A stretch of 64,000 nucleotides of DNA from Amycolatopsis sp. DSM 110486 (lineage in GTDB: Bacteria; Actinomycetota; Actinomycetes; Mycobacteriales; Pseudonocardiaceae): positions 2,805,001 to 2,869,000 of the forward strand of contig NZ_CP080519.1 of the NCBI RefSeq assembly GCF_019468465.1, written 5' to 3'. Positions 36,567 through 47,036 of this stretch are shown one piece after another. The notes beneath the pieces were generated by a model that was given only the letters and a program-made list of their open reading frames with translations, was not told the DNA's origin and did not search any database. Position 1 is the stretch's first letter. Every line of letters begins with the position of its first letter. The position numbers and the translations under genes were made by a program.

Positions 36567-37385
36567 ATGACTGAAACACCCCGCACCGCCCTCACCATCG
36601 CCGGATCCGACTCCGGCGGTGGTGCGGGTGTGCAGGCCGACCTGCGTACGTTCTTCGCCCACGGCGTCCACGGGCTCGTCGCGCTCACGGCCGTCACAGT
36701 GCAGAACTCCCTCGGCGTGCAGGGCTTCACCGAGATCCCGGTCGACGTCGTCACGGCGCAGATCAAGGCCGTGGCCGGCGACATGGGCGTGAACGCGGCC
36801 AAGACCGGCATGCTCGCGACGGCCGGCATCATCCAGGCCGTGGCGAAGACGCTCGACGAGGTCCACATCGGACGCGACACGGACACGCCGTTCGTCGTCG
36901 ACCCGGTGGCCGCGTCGATGACCGGCCACGCGCTGCTGCGCGAGGAGGCGCTGGAAGCCATCCGCACGGAGCTCTTCCCGCGCGCCACGCTGATCACGCC
37001 GAACCTCGACGAGGTGCGGCTGCTCACCGGCATCACGGTCACCGGCGCGGAAACCCAGCGCGCGGCGGCCGAGGCGTTGCTGGAGTTCGGCTCACGATGG
37101 GTGCTCGTGAAGGGCGGGCACCTCCACGAAGCCGAGGACTGCGTGGACCTGCTGACCGACGGAACGGACGTGCTGGAGCTCAGCGGCGTGCGCATCCACA
37201 CCGACAACACCCACGGCGGCGGCGACACGATGGCCTCGGCCATCACGTCGTCGCTCGCCAAGGGCGCCGACGTGCCGACGGCCGTGACCGAGGCGAAGCA
37301 GTTCATCGAACGCTGCGTCGCCGAGGCTTATCCGCTCGGCGCCGGGGTGGGTCCGGTGTCCCCGTTCTGGCGGCTGGCCGACTGA
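36567..37385 (+). CDS. thiD: hydroxymethylpyrimidine/phosphomethylpyrimidine kinase (copy 1)
   Basis: A 272-residue ribokinase-fold enzyme that phosphorylates HMP to HMP-P and HMP-PP. Landmarks: [20 protein letters not shown] at the substrate site, [36 protein letters not shown], and the anion-hole/catalytic region [18 protein letters not shown], where the usual GAGD reads GGGD. It is the second gene behind the thiC riboswitch. A second closely related thiD lies at 40.3 kb. A small conserved-looking gene follows 17 bases downstream. Confidence 0.93.
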   Translation: MTETPRTALTIAGSDSGGGAGVQADLRTFFAHGVHGLVALTAVTVQNSLGVQGFTEIPVDVVTAQIKAVAGDMGVNAAKTGMLATAGIIQAVAKTLDEVHIGRDTDTPFVVDPVAASMTGHALLREEALEAIRTELFPRATLITPNLDEVRLLTGITVTGAETQRAAAEALLEFGSRWVLVKGGHLHEAEDCVDLLTDGTDVLELSGVRIHTDNTHGGGDTMASAITSSLAKGADVPTAVTEAKQFIERCVAEAYPLGAGVGPVSPFWRLAD

Positions 37386-37402
37386 CCGGCCACACTGGAC
37401 CC

Positions 37403-37615
37403 GTGACCGACGACGCCGCCGCCCGCGCACTGTGGGCCCAGATGCCTTTGGACCTGCAGTTCGAGGTCGACCAGCTGGTCTCGGCCAACAAACCGGCCGC
37501 GGCCCTCAAAGTGATCCGGAAATGGGGCCTGGACCCCAAACCGGGCATCGCCGAATCGCGTGCGGTGACCGACTACCGCAAGAGCGTGCTGAAGCCACCG
37601 CCGCGCTTCACCTGA
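37403..37615 (+). CDS. small hypothetical protein downstream of thiD
   Basis: A 70-residue protein (QMPLDLQFEVDQLVSANKPA, ALKVIRKWGLDPKPGIAESR). It is mostly helical with a basic Pro-rich end (VLKPPPRFT), and strong codon bias supports coding. GTG 37403 is preferred over much earlier in-frame starts that would overlap thiD. I recognise no named family. Its closeness to thiD suggests co-transcription, not necessarily a thiamine role. Confidence 0.65.
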   Translation: MTDDAAARALWAQMPLDLQFEVDQLVSANKPAAALKVIRKWGLDPKPGIAESRAVTDYRKSVLKPPPRFT

Positions 37616-37670
37616 GTCCGAACTGGACGTTCCGTGCGGTACGGGAGGAAAACTCCTGTACCGCGCGGGA

Positions 37671-38066
37671 TCAGTTCACGGGTTCGAGCGAGCGCGTGTC
37701 GTAGGTGCTGCGCGCGTCGCGGATCCGGTCGAAGTTCGACTGCGACCACGTGCTCAGCGCCACCAGGTGTGCGCTGACCTCCGCGCCCATCGGGGTGAGC
37801 GCGTACTCCACCGTCGGCGGAGTGGTCGGGAAGACCTTGCGGCTGACGAAACCATCGCGTTCGAGGTTACGCAGGTTCTGCGTGAGCATCTTCTGGCTGA
37901 TGCCGCCGACGGCGCGGCGCAGCTCGCCGAAGCGGTGCGGCCGCTGCTCCAGCACGCCGAGCACGAGGGCCGTCCACTTGTTCGCGAGCAGGTCGAGTAC
38001 GTCGCGGCAGGGACAGCTCTTCAGGTAGACGTCCCAGGATCCGTCCTGGTCACAGGTGGTTTCCAT
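37671..38066 (-). CDS. HxlR-family transcriptional regulator
   Basis: A 131-residue winged-helix protein. CPCRDVLDLLANKWTALVLG is the HxlR signature, followed by RPHRFGELRRAVGGISQKML and LERDGFVSRKVFPTTPPTVE. The cysteine pair at the start of the domain (SCPCRDV) could sense quinones or oxidants, as in YodB/QorR-type members. It is divergent from a quinone-oxidoreductase-like gene, the classical arrangement for a redox-sensing HxlR repressor and its target. Confidence 0.9.
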   Translation of the reverse strand: METTCDQDGSWDVYLKSCPCRDVLDLLANKWTALVLGVLEQRPHRFGELRRAVGGISQKMLTQNLRNLERDGFVSRKVFPTTPPTVEYALTPMGAEVSAHLVALSTWSQSNFDRIRDARSTYDTRSLEPVN

Positions 38067-38067
38067 C

Positions 38068-38095
38068 AGGTACCTACTTTACCGGGAAGTGCCTT
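38068..38095. promoter_or_regulatory. candidate HxlR operator
   Basis: AGGTACCTACTTTACCGGGAAGTGCCTT is an imperfect dyad (AGG-ACTT / AAGT-CCT halves) in the 91-base spacer between the HxlR regulator and its divergent oxidoreductase. It adjoins the regulator start codon. Confidence 0.4.
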
Positions 38096-38157
38096 CTGGC
38101 GAAAAGTGACTACGGGGCCGAGCATAGGGGACAACCGACCAGAAGGAGAGATCCGAG

Positions 38158-39081
38158 ATGCGCGTGGTGACCCAGCGGGAATTCGGCGGCCCGGAGGTGC
38201 TGCGGGTGACCGAAACCGACCGTCCGGCGCCGGGCCCGACCGAGGTACTGGTGCGCGTGCACGCCGCCGGCGTCAACCCCGTCGACTGGAAGACGCGGGC
38301 GCACCAGGTGTTCCTGGGCGAGCCGCCGTACACGCTGGGCTGGGACGTGTCCGGCGTCGTCGAAGAGGTGGGTTTCGGGGCCACCGGGGTGAAGCAGGGC
38401 GACGAGGTGCTCGGCATGCCGTGGTTCCCGCGCGAGGCCGCGGCCTACGCGGAGTACGTGACTGCGCCATCGCACCAGTTCGTGCGCAAGCCGGCCGGGC
38501 TGTCGCACGCGGAGGCGGCCGGGTTGCCCCTGGCGGGGCTCACGGCGTGGCAGGCGTTGGTGGATGTGGCGGAAGTCCGGAGTGGACAGCGGGTGCTCGT
38601 GGACGCGGCCGCCGGCGGCGTTGGACACCTCGCCGTGCAGATCGCGAAGGCGCGCGGTGCATACGTGCTCGGCACGGCCAGCGCGGCGAAGCACGATTTC
38701 CTGCGGTCCCTGGGCGTGGACGAGCCGATTGATTACCGCGATGAGAACGCGGCGCCGGCGGATCTTGACGTCGTGCTCGGGCTCGTCGGCGAGGACAGCG
38801 ACCTGCGCTGGCTGCCGTCGCTCAGGCCGGGCGGCCTGCTCGTCAGCGTGCCCGGCGGTGTCGGGGCGCGGGCACAGGAGGAGGCGGCCAAGCTGGGCGT
38901 GCAGACGGCGCCGATCCTCGTGGAGCCCGACCGCGTCGGGCTGCTCGGGCTGGTGGAGCTCGTCGAAGCCGGCCGGCTGAAGGTGCACGTGGACCAGACG
39001 TTCCCGCTCGAAGACGCGGCGAAGGCCCACGAGGTGGGCGAGGGCGGCCGAGTCACCGGGAAGCTGGTGCTCACCGTCTGA
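38158..39081 (+). CDS. NADPH-dependent quinone-oxidoreductase-like MDR enzyme
   Basis: A 307-residue zinc-independent medium-chain reductase. The N-terminal GroES-like domain is EFGGPEVLRVTETDRPAPGP, VRVHAAGVNPVDWKTRAHQV. The Rossmann nucleotide-binding domain is LVDAAAGGVGHLAVQIAKAR, followed by ADLDVVLGLVGE. It lacks the structural zinc cysteines, as do QOR-type enzymes. It probably reduces quinones or enones. The divergent HxlR regulator suggests induction by electrophiles. The ATG at 38158 follows GGAGAG. A perfect 15-bp terminator stem follows the stop. Confidence 0.9.
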   Translation: MRVVTQREFGGPEVLRVTETDRPAPGPTEVLVRVHAAGVNPVDWKTRAHQVFLGEPPYTLGWDVSGVVEEVGFGATGVKQGDEVLGMPWFPREAAAYAEYVTAPSHQFVRKPAGLSHAEAAGLPLAGLTAWQALVDVAEVRSGQRVLVDAAAGGVGHLAVQIAKARGAYVLGTASAAKHDFLRSLGVDEPIDYRDENAAPADLDVVLGLVGEDSDLRWLPSLRPGGLLVSVPGGVGARAQEEAAKLGVQTAPILVEPDRVGLLGLVELVEAGRLKVHVDQTFPLEDAAKAHEVGEGGRVTGKLVLTV

Positions 39082-39089
39082 TGTGGACG

Positions 39090-39134
39090 CACAGTGGCCC
39101 CTCGCGCCAACGAGGGGCCACTGTGGACTTTCTA
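39090..39134. terminator. bidirectional terminator between oxidoreductase and PI-PLC genes
   Basis: CACAGTGGCCCCTCG (39090-39104) and its exact complement (39111-39125) with loop CGCCAA are followed by a short T-run. Confidence 0.88.
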
Positions 39135-39143
39135 GGGTGGAAC

Positions 39144-40163
39144 TCAGCCGCGCGCGACAACCTGCGGCAGCACCGTGGTCAGGCCCGTCCAGTCGGACGT
39201 GACCACGGACGCGTGCTGCGCCGCCAGCTCGGCCACGCGCTGGTTGGCCTGGTCGACGGTCGGGTTGTGGTCGTCGATGGCCGGGGCGACGTTCTGGCCG
39301 TCGGTCATCACCACGTAGTAGTGGTTGGCGTCGTACCACCACGGGCCGGTCTGCGTGACCCACGCGTTGGCGTCGCCGTCGAAGACCACGAACCACGGCT
39401 TGAGGTTGGCCGCGTACTTGTCACGCGGGTCGCCGCCGACGGCGCCGTGCACGGTCGGGAAGATCTGGACGTCACCGAGCTTGCCCGCGTTCTTCTGCGC
39501 CAGCAGGTAGTTCGCGTATTCGACGTCGGTGTGCAGGGTGTCGGTGGGGTTCTGCTCCTCCACCGTGCCCGGGATGATCTCGGTCAGCACCTTGCCGTGC
39601 AAGGCGTCCACGCTCGGCCAGTTGTCCGCCTTGGCCGCGTCGTCCAGCGTCGCGTAGCTGCCGAGCAGGTCGGCCGGCTTGAAGACGGCGCTGCCGAGGT
39701 GGGCGCGGAACGCCGCGTCGAGCTCGTCCGGGCCCATGCCGGTGTTGTCCGAGAAACCGGTCTTCATCTCGAGCTTCAGCGTGAGCGGCGTGTGGTCCGG
39801 GTGGGCCGCGAGCCAGATGCGGATGTCGTCGAGGCAGTACTCGAGGTTCTTGTTCGTCCCGCCCTTGTAGAGATCGGCGGTCGTCGACGCGGCGACGCAG
39901 TTGTTGCTGTTGCCCAACGGGTTCGAGTGGCTCACCTTCCACTCGTGCGTGATGAAGTCCGGCCACACGTCGAGCTCGATCAGCGACGAGCCGTTGTCCA
40001 GCGCCTGAGCGAGGAACGGGTACGCGGCCGGGTCGTAGGTGTTGTGCACGCCGACCGTGGTCACGTGCGAGAGCTTCGGGCTGTCCGCGTTCGCCACGGC
40101 TGCCCCGGACAACGACGTGGCGACGAGCGCGCCGACCGCCACGACCACTGAAGCGAGTTTCAT
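39144..40163 (-). CDS. secreted phosphatidylinositol-specific phospholipase C (Ca2+-dependent type)
   Basis: A 339-residue exported enzyme. The signal peptide KLASVVVAVGALVATSLSGA ends near AVANA. The TIM-barrel catalytic region follows: VTTVGVHNTYDPAAYPFLAQ with the first active-site His, SSLIELDVWPD with acidic metal ligands, and HEWKVSHSNPLG with the second His; then LTLKLEMKTGF and LTEIIPGT. It matches the PI-PLC1 Ca2+-dependent family that cleaves inositol phospholipids. ATG 40163 has GAAGGGG upstream; longer in-frame extensions lack a signal peptide. It sits between oxidoreductase and thiD copy 2 without evident operon partners. Confidence 0.88.
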   Translation of the reverse strand: MKLASVVVAVGALVATSLSGAAVANADSPKLSHVTTVGVHNTYDPAAYPFLAQALDNGSSLIELDVWPDFITHEWKVSHSNPLGNSNNCVAASTTADLYKGGTNKNLEYCLDDIRIWLAAHPDHTPLTLKLEMKTGFSDNTGMGPDELDAAFRAHLGSAVFKPADLLGSYATLDDAAKADNWPSVDALHGKVLTEIIPGTVEEQNPTDTLHTDVEYANYLLAQKNAGKLGDVQIFPTVHGAVGGDPRDKYAANLKPWFVVFDGDANAWVTQTGPWWYDANHYYVVMTDGQNVAPAIDDHNPTVDQANQRVAELAAQHASVVTSDWTGLTTVLPQVVARG

Positions 40164-40276
40164 CCTGACCCCTTCACCCACCGATAGTGCGATGGCACTC
40201 ACACTGTGCCACCGTGATGGACTGTGGATGAAGGACAGCTGACCAAATGGACTAGACCAGAAGTCGGAAAGTGCCC

Positions 40277-41110
40277 ATGACTGAAAACCCGAGCCCGCCG
40301 TCGGCGTTGACCATCGCCGGTTCCGACTCCGGTGGCGCAGCCGGACTCCAGGCCGATTTGCGGACATTCCTCACTTGTGGGGTGCACGGACTCGTCGCCG
40401 TGACGGCCGTGACGGTGCAGAACACGTTGGGAGTCCACGATCGCGCGGACATCCCGCCGCACGTCGTCGCCGGCCAGATCGAGGCCGTCGCGTCGGACAT
40501 GGGTGTGGGCGCGGCGAAAACGGGCATGCTCGCGTCGGCGCAGATCATCCACGCCGTGGCGACGGCTTGCGACAACGCGGGCATCGGGCGCGATCACGAG
40601 GTGCCGTTCGTGGTGGACCCGGTGGCGGCGTCGATGACCGGTCACCCGCTCTTCGACGCCGACGGGCTCTCCGCGCTGCGCGAGGAGCTGCTGCCGCGCG
40701 CGACCGTGCTGACGCCGAACCTCGACGAGGTGCGCTTGCTGACCGGCCTGACCGTGACCGACCGCGAAGGCATGCACACCGCGGCCGTGGCGCTGCACCG
40801 GCTGGGCCCGAAGTACGTGCTCGTGAAGAGCGGCCACCTCGTGTCCGACCCGGAGTGCGTCGACCTGCTCTTCGACGGCTCGACGTTCGTGGAGCTGCCC
40901 GGCCCGCGCTTCAACACCCCGCACACGCACGGCGCGGGCGACACCATGGCGTCGGCGCTGACGGCCGGGCTGGCGAAGGGGATGTCGGTCGTCGAGGCCG
41001 CGCGCTACGGCAAGTGGTTCGTGTCGCACGCGGTCGAACACTCGTACCCGATGGGGGCGAAGGTGGGGCCGGTGTCGGCGTTCTGGCGGCTCGCGCCGGA
41101 GGACCGTTAG
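40277..41110 (+). CDS. thiD: hydroxymethylpyrimidine/phosphomethylpyrimidine kinase (copy 2)
   Basis: A 277-residue paralogue of the thiD at 36.6 kb, with [56 protein letters not shown] and the catalytic FNTPHTHGAGDTMASALT (canonical GAGD, unlike copy 1). ATG 40277 follows GGAAAG; GTG 40271 is an alternative. It has no riboswitch and stands alone, divergent from the PI-PLC gene. It may therefore serve HMP salvage or basal supply when the riboswitch-controlled copy is off (inference). A short hairpin follows its stop. Confidence 0.9.
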   Translation: MTENPSPPSALTIAGSDSGGAAGLQADLRTFLTCGVHGLVAVTAVTVQNTLGVHDRADIPPHVVAGQIEAVASDMGVGAAKTGMLASAQIIHAVATACDNAGIGRDHEVPFVVDPVAASMTGHPLFDADGLSALREELLPRATVLTPNLDEVRLLTGLTVTDREGMHTAAVALHRLGPKYVLVKSGHLVSDPECVDLLFDGSTFVELPGPRFNTPHTHGAGDTMASALTAGLAKGMSVVEAARYGKWFVSHAVEHSYPMGAKVGPVSAFWRLAPEDR

Positions 41111-41152
41111 CCGGTTGCCGCGGCGATGGTGTCGGCGCCGTTGGAGCCGTTG

Positions 41153-41180
41153 CCGGTGAAGCCGGATTCGACTTCACCGG
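41153..41180 (+). terminator. hairpin after thiD copy 2
   Basis: CCGGTGAAG (41153-41161) pairs with CTTCACCGG (41172-41180) around a 10-base loop, 42 bases after the stop. No other feature is visible in 41111-41310. Confidence 0.5.
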
Positions 41181-41310
41181 CCCAGCGGAGCGCGCCAGTG
41201 CCGAAGACTTCGCAGGCCGAGCGGAACTCGCGTCGGCGCCGAAAGGATCGCGGGATTGGCTCGCTAGGGAATTGCCGACTACCACATCATCGGGCGCGCT
41301 TGCCGCCAAA

Positions 41311-41428
41311 CCGCTGATTTGTCCACAGCCGAAACACCCGTCCCGAGGTTGTCCACAGATTCACCGAACCCCGTTTTCGGGCCGCTGACCTCGGTAGACT
41401 GGAACAGGGACGCCCCCCTTGGGAGGGC
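41311..41428 (+). repeat. dispersed intergenic element, copy B (left part, split by ISAs1)
   Basis: TTGTCCACA occurs twice in direct orientation (41319-41327 and 41349-41357). TTTTCGGG, TAGACTGG (41395-41402) and GGGACGCCCCCC-TTGGGAGGGC follow. The GC-rich palindrome continues as GGGGGC after the insertion sequence (from about 42774). It is closest to copy C in the palindrome and to copy A in TAGACTGG. Confidence 0.68.
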
Positions 41429-41465
41429 CAGGGTTCCGGCAAAGTCTTGTGGCCTGGGTGCAGGG

Positions 41466-41531
41466 CGGGCACGGCTCTTGGTGATCATGTGATTGTCTAG
41501 GTCCCATGATCGTGTGAGAGAGCCGTGCCCG
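41466..41531 (+). promoter_or_regulatory. hairpin spanning the ISAs1 transposase start
   Basis: CGGGCACGGCTCT (41466-41478) pairs perfectly with 41519-41531, which includes the GTG start at 41525. An inner GATCATG/CATGATC pair (41483-41489, 41505-41511) extends it. It could mask the start codon on read-through RNA. Confidence 0.6.
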
Positions 41532-42733
41532 CTGCGTCATCGTGCCTGATCCCTGCTGTGTTTGATCGTCTGACCCCGCTCATCACGGTGGACGCTGCTC
41601 CTGGATGGCCGGGTGACCTGCGCAAACACCTGGCCAGGGTGCCGGACCCGCGGCATCGGCGGGGGGTGCGGCATTCAATCGAATCGATTCTGGCGCTGAC
41701 CGCGGTTGCGGTGGCGGCCGGGGCACGATCGTTCACCGCGATCGGGGAATGGGCCGCCGACGCACCGCAACACGTGCTGGCGCTACTGGGAACACGCTTC
41801 GATTCACGCGCGGACCGGTATGTGGCACCGGATGAAGCCACGCTGCGACGAGTGGCCGGCCGCCTCGACGGCGACATCCTCGACGACGTGATCAGTGCCT
41901 GGCTGGCCGACCACGATCCCGCCCAGCCCGGCCCCGACACCCTGCCACCGGCGATCGCGGTGGACGGGAAATCCCTGCGCGGCACCTTCGCCCGCACCGG
42001 CGGCGCCGGAGTGCACCTGCTCGCCGCCATCACCCACGACAACGCCATCGTGCTCGGGCAACGCCAAGTCCCGGCCGGGGCCAGCGAAATCACCTGGTTC
42101 CCCACACTGCTGGACACCATCGGCCTGACCGGGCGGGTCGTCACCGCCGACGCCCTGCACACCACCACCGCCCACGCCCGCTACCTCCACGCCCGCGGCG
42201 CCTACTACGTATTCACCGTCAAACAGAACCAGCAGCGCCTCTACACCCTGCCCTGGCACGACATCCCCACCCACGTCACCGAAGAACGCGGACACGGCCG
42301 CAGCGAACGCCGCACCACCCAGCTCGCGCCCCTCGGTGACTTCCTCGACTACCCCGCGATCGATTTCCCCCACGCCACCCACGCGTTCCTCATCGAGCGC
42401 TACACCACCCACCACACCAGCGGAAAACACACCGCCCACACCGCCCTGGGCATCACCAACATCACCGCCACCTGGGCCCACCCTGCCCACATCGGAGCCT
42501 ACGTCCGCAACCACTGGCACATCGAAAACAAACTCCACTGGACCCGCGACGTCACCTACCAAGAAGACGCATCCCGAGCCCGCACCGGCACCGCACCCCG
42601 CGTCATGGCCACCCTCCGCAACCTCGCCACCAGCGCACTCCGCCACACAGGCTGGACCAACATCGCCGCAGGACTACGCCACATGACCCGAGACACCACC
42701 CGCCCACTCACCCTGCTCGGCATCCACCCCTAA
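41525..42733 (+). CDS. ISAs1-family transposase
   Basis: A 402-residue DDE transposase. The N-terminal DDE_Tnp_1-associated domain is DPRHRRGVRHSIESILALTA, AAGARSFTAIGEWAAD. The catalytic core is AIAVDGKSLRGTFARTGGAG, GRVVTADALHTTTAHARYL, RGAYYVFTVKQNQ, and the terminal RNHWHIENKLHWTRDVTYQED with the catalytic Glu. It is full length for ISAs1/ISPg5-type elements and shows no internal stop. The start is GTG 41525, inside a leader hairpin. Confidence 0.94.
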   Translation: MPAASSCLIPAVFDRLTPLITVDAAPGWPGDLRKHLARVPDPRHRRGVRHSIESILALTAVAVAAGARSFTAIGEWAADAPQHVLALLGTRFDSRADRYVAPDEATLRRVAGRLDGDILDDVISAWLADHDPAQPGPDTLPPAIAVDGKSLRGTFARTGGAGVHLLAAITHDNAIVLGQRQVPAGASEITWFPTLLDTIGLTGRVVTADALHTTTAHARYLHARGAYYVFTVKQNQQRLYTLPWHDIPTHVTEERGHGRSERRTTQLAPLGDFLDYPAIDFPHATHAFLIERYTTHHTSGKHTAHTALGITNITATWAHPAHIGAYVRNHWHIENKLHWTRDVTYQEDASRARTGTAPRVMATLRNLATSALRHTGWTNIAAGLRHMTRDTTRPLTLLGIHP

Positions 42734-42899
42734 ACACCACAACGACTTTGCCGGAACCCTGCCTTGGGAGGGCGGGGGCACGTTGTCTTTCCGGGCGGCG
42801 GCGCAGCAGCAGTTCTGCGGGCCGAGAGCTCGCACCGATGAGAACCCCGGCGTCGCGCCGGTCTGTACGCCTAAGGCCGACCGACGGAAGGATGGCGTC

Positions 42900-43463
42900 A
42901 TGCGGAAACTGATCTACGGTATGAACCTGAGCCTGGACGGCTACATCGCCGCGGCCGGCGGCGACCTTGGCTGGAGCGGGCCGAGTGACGAGCTGTTCCA
43001 GTGGTGGCTCGAGCAGGAGCAGGCGATCGACCTGTTCCTGTACGGGCGCAGGCTGTGGGAGACGATGAGTTCCTACTGGCCGACAGGTGACCAACAGCCG
43101 GGCGCCACTCCGGCGGAGATCGCGTTCGCGCGGAACTGGCGGGACACGCCGAAGGTGCTGTTCTCCTCCACGACGATCGACAAGGTCGACTGGAACACCC
43201 GCATGGTGACTGGCGACGCGATCGCCGAGATCACCCGGCTCAAGGCCGAGGACGGCGGGCCGATGAGGGTCGGTGGTGCAACGCTGGCCGGGGCGGCCAT
43301 GCGGGCTGGGCTGGTCGATGAGTACGAGATCGTCACCCATCCGGTCCTGGTGGGTGGCGGCACGCCGTTCTTCACCACGCTTGACAGCTGGGTGAACCTG
43401 AACCTGGTGGAGACACGCACGTTTCCCGGTGGGGTGGTCCTGACCAGGTACGAGAGGCGTTGA
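42900..43463 (+). CDS. dihydrofolate reductase/RibD C-terminal family protein
   Basis: A 187-residue protein with the RibD_C fold: KLIYGMNLSLDGYIAAAGGD, the NADPH-site LFLYGRRLWETMSSYW, PKVLFSSTTIDKVDWNTRMV, and AGLVDEYEIVTHPVLVGGGT. Stand-alone members reduce pterin- or pyrimidinone-like substrates with NADPH; the substrate is unknown. ATG 42900 has GGAAGGA 6-7 bases upstream. The gene lies directly right of the ISAs1 insertion, and its promoter region includes the split element B. Confidence 0.86.
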   Translation: MRKLIYGMNLSLDGYIAAAGGDLGWSGPSDELFQWWLEQEQAIDLFLYGRRLWETMSSYWPTGDQQPGATPAEIAFARNWRDTPKVLFSSTTIDKVDWNTRMVTGDAIAEITRLKAEDGGPMRVGGATLAGAAMRAGLVDEYEIVTHPVLVGGGTPFFTTLDSWVNLNLVETRTFPGGVVLTRYERR

Positions 43464-43586
43464 GCGCGATTCCGCTGCGCGGGTCAGAACTCATCCGCGA
43501 GATCACGGCATGATGCGCCATCACCGACCGAGCCGCCGTCGTCCTGTCAGCGTGTATCACCTGGACACGCATTCAGGAGACGCGCC

Positions 43587-44018
43587 CTAGCTGTCGTCGG
43601 AGATCAGGGCCTCCAGGGCCGGCAACGCGATCGTGAGGGCTTCGCGGTATTCCGGGCTCAGCTTGTCGAGGCGGCGGTTCAGCTCCTGCACGCGCGTGGA
43701 CCGCACGCCGGACACGAGCCGCTCGCCCTCCTCCGTCGCGCGGGCGAGCCAGGCGCGGCGGTCGACGGGGTCGGATTCGCGCGTGACGTAGCCCGCCTCG
43801 ACGAGGGTGGCGATTATGCGCGACATCGTGGCCGCCGCGACGCCCTCCTTCGCGGCGAGGTCACCGAGGCGCAGCTGACCGAAGTGAACGAGCGTGGCAA
43901 GGGCCGAGATCGCGCCGTGGCCGGGCCCGGGGACCCCCGCCTGCCGCAACGAGCGCGACAGCCGCCCCACGGCCAGGTACAACCTGCCCGAGACGTCCTG
44001 GACCGAGGATAGAGTCAC
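43587..44018 (-). CDS. MarR-family transcriptional regulator
   Basis: A 143-residue winged-helix dimer: HGAISALATLVHFGQLRLGD, LAAKEGVAAATMSRIIATLV, EAGYVTRESDPVDRRAWLAR (wing with the DxRR motif). The C-terminal helix pair supports dimerisation. ATG 44018 is followed by a typical N-terminal helix. It has no divergent or co-directional target that is obvious; the 188 bases upstream to thiG hold no visible operator. Flanking 43464-43586 is short and featureless. Confidence 0.88.
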   Translation of the reverse strand: MTLSSVQDVSGRLYLAVGRLSRSLRQAGVPGPGHGAISALATLVHFGQLRLGDLAAKEGVAAATMSRIIATLVEAGYVTRESDPVDRRAWLARATEEGERLVSGVRSTRVQELNRRLDKLSPEYREALTIALPALEALISDDS

Positions 44019-44206
44019 GGCTGGCTCCTCCTACCGCTGTTGCCCGCCGCCTTTGCGCCGGAAAGGTGTCGTCCACCATAAGGCCTGACGGTGCACGTTC
44101 GGCGTTAAGCGCGGACGAAATCACCAACCGGGTCGGCAAACGCGGCCCACTTGCACCAGGCGGCTTACCCGCGTTTACCCCGCCAGGGCGAAACCAGCCG
44201 CACACG

Positions 44207-46241
<2,035 letters not shown>

Positions 46242-46248
46242 GGAATCA

Positions 46249-46337
46249 CGCTCCCTGCGCCGGCATGACCCGGATCAGGTTCCACGGTCGGAGCGGCAGC
46301 TCCCTCTCAGCCCGTGCCTCGGGCTCCCGTGCGGACC
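46249..46337 (-). ncRNA. TPP riboswitch upstream of thiO-thiS-thiG
   Basis: Read on the reverse strand: GGGAGCC at the 5' side, GGGCTGAGAGGGAGCTGC (CUGAGA element), a short P3, then GTGGAACCTGATCCGGGTCA (ACCUGAUC element) and TGCCGGCGCAGGGAGCG closing P1. The closing GGGAG lies 7-12 bases before the thiO ATG and serves as its RBS. The divergent thiE starts 34 bases beyond the other edge. Confidence 0.94.
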
Positions 46338-46370
46338 ACCCCACCGTAGCGCGCGGGTAACGTCCCCGCC

Positions 46371-47036
46371 ATGCCCGCCCTGACCGGATCACAGATCCGC
46401 ACCCGCCTGGCCGATTCGCGGCTGTACTTGTGCACCGACGCCCGCTCGTCGCGCGGCGACCTCGCCGAGTTCATCGACGCGGCGCTGGCCGGCGGCGTCG
46501 ACATCGTGCAGCTGCGGGACAAGACGAACGGCGCCCCGCTCGAGGCCGCGCAGGAGATCGCGGCGCTCGAGGTGCTCGCCGAAGCGTGCGCGCGCCACGG
46601 TGCGCTGCTGTCGGTCAACGACCGCGCCGACGTCGCCCTCGCCGTGGGCGCCGACGTGCTGCACCTGGGTCAGGACGACATCCCCGTGCCGCTCGCGCGC
46701 CGCGTCCTTGGCGACGACGTGGTGATCGGCCGCTCCACCCACTCGATCGAGCAGGCCACGGCGGCCGCCGCCGAGGACGGCGTGGACTACTTCTGCACCG
46801 GCCCGTGCTGGCCGACGCCGACCAAGCCCGGCCGGCACGCACCCGGCCTGGACCTGGTCCGGGCCACCGCGAAAACCGGTACCGACCGGCCGTGGTTCGC
46901 GATCGGCGGCATCGACACCGAGCGGCTGCCGGAGGTGCTGGCCGCCGGGGCGTCGCGGATCGTGGTGGTCCGCGCCATCATCGACGCCGAGGACCCGAAG
47001 GCGGCCGCGGAAACGCTGAAGTCCCAGCTCGCTTAG
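46371..47036 (+). CDS. thiE: thiamine-phosphate synthase ThiE
   Basis: A 221-residue TIM-barrel enzyme that couples HMP-PP and thiazole phosphate to thiamine phosphate. Landmarks: [14 protein letters not shown] start, [43 protein letters not shown]-type substrate loop, [30 protein letters not shown] and [20 protein letters not shown]. It is divergent from thiO and lies outside that riboswitch, so it probably has its own promoter in the ~130-base spacer. Its last 4 bases overlap the convergent membrane protein gene. Confidence 0.94.
   Translation: MPALTGSQIRTRLADSRLYLCTDARSSRGDLAEFIDAALAGGVDIVQLRDKTNGAPLEAAQEIAALEVLAEACARHGALLSVNDRADVALAVGADVLHLGQDDIPVPLARRVLGDDVVIGRSTHSIEQATAAAAEDGVDYFCTGPCWPTPTKPGRHAPGLDLVRATAKTGTDRPWFAIGGIDTERLPEVLAAGASRIVVVRAIIDAEDPKAAAETLKSQLA

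Larger units (their letters stand above)
41429..42761. mobile_element. ISAs1-family insertion sequence, complete (about 1333 bp)
   Basis: Terminal inverted repeats of 18 bases are perfect: CAGGGTTCCGGCAAAGTC at the left and its complement at the right. It is flanked by the direct repeat CCTTGGGAGGGC (12 bp as read; 10 if two C residues belong to the ends). It carries one intact transposase gene and sits in the GC-rich palindrome of dispersed element B. Perfect ends and duplication suggest recent movement. Confidence 0.92.
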
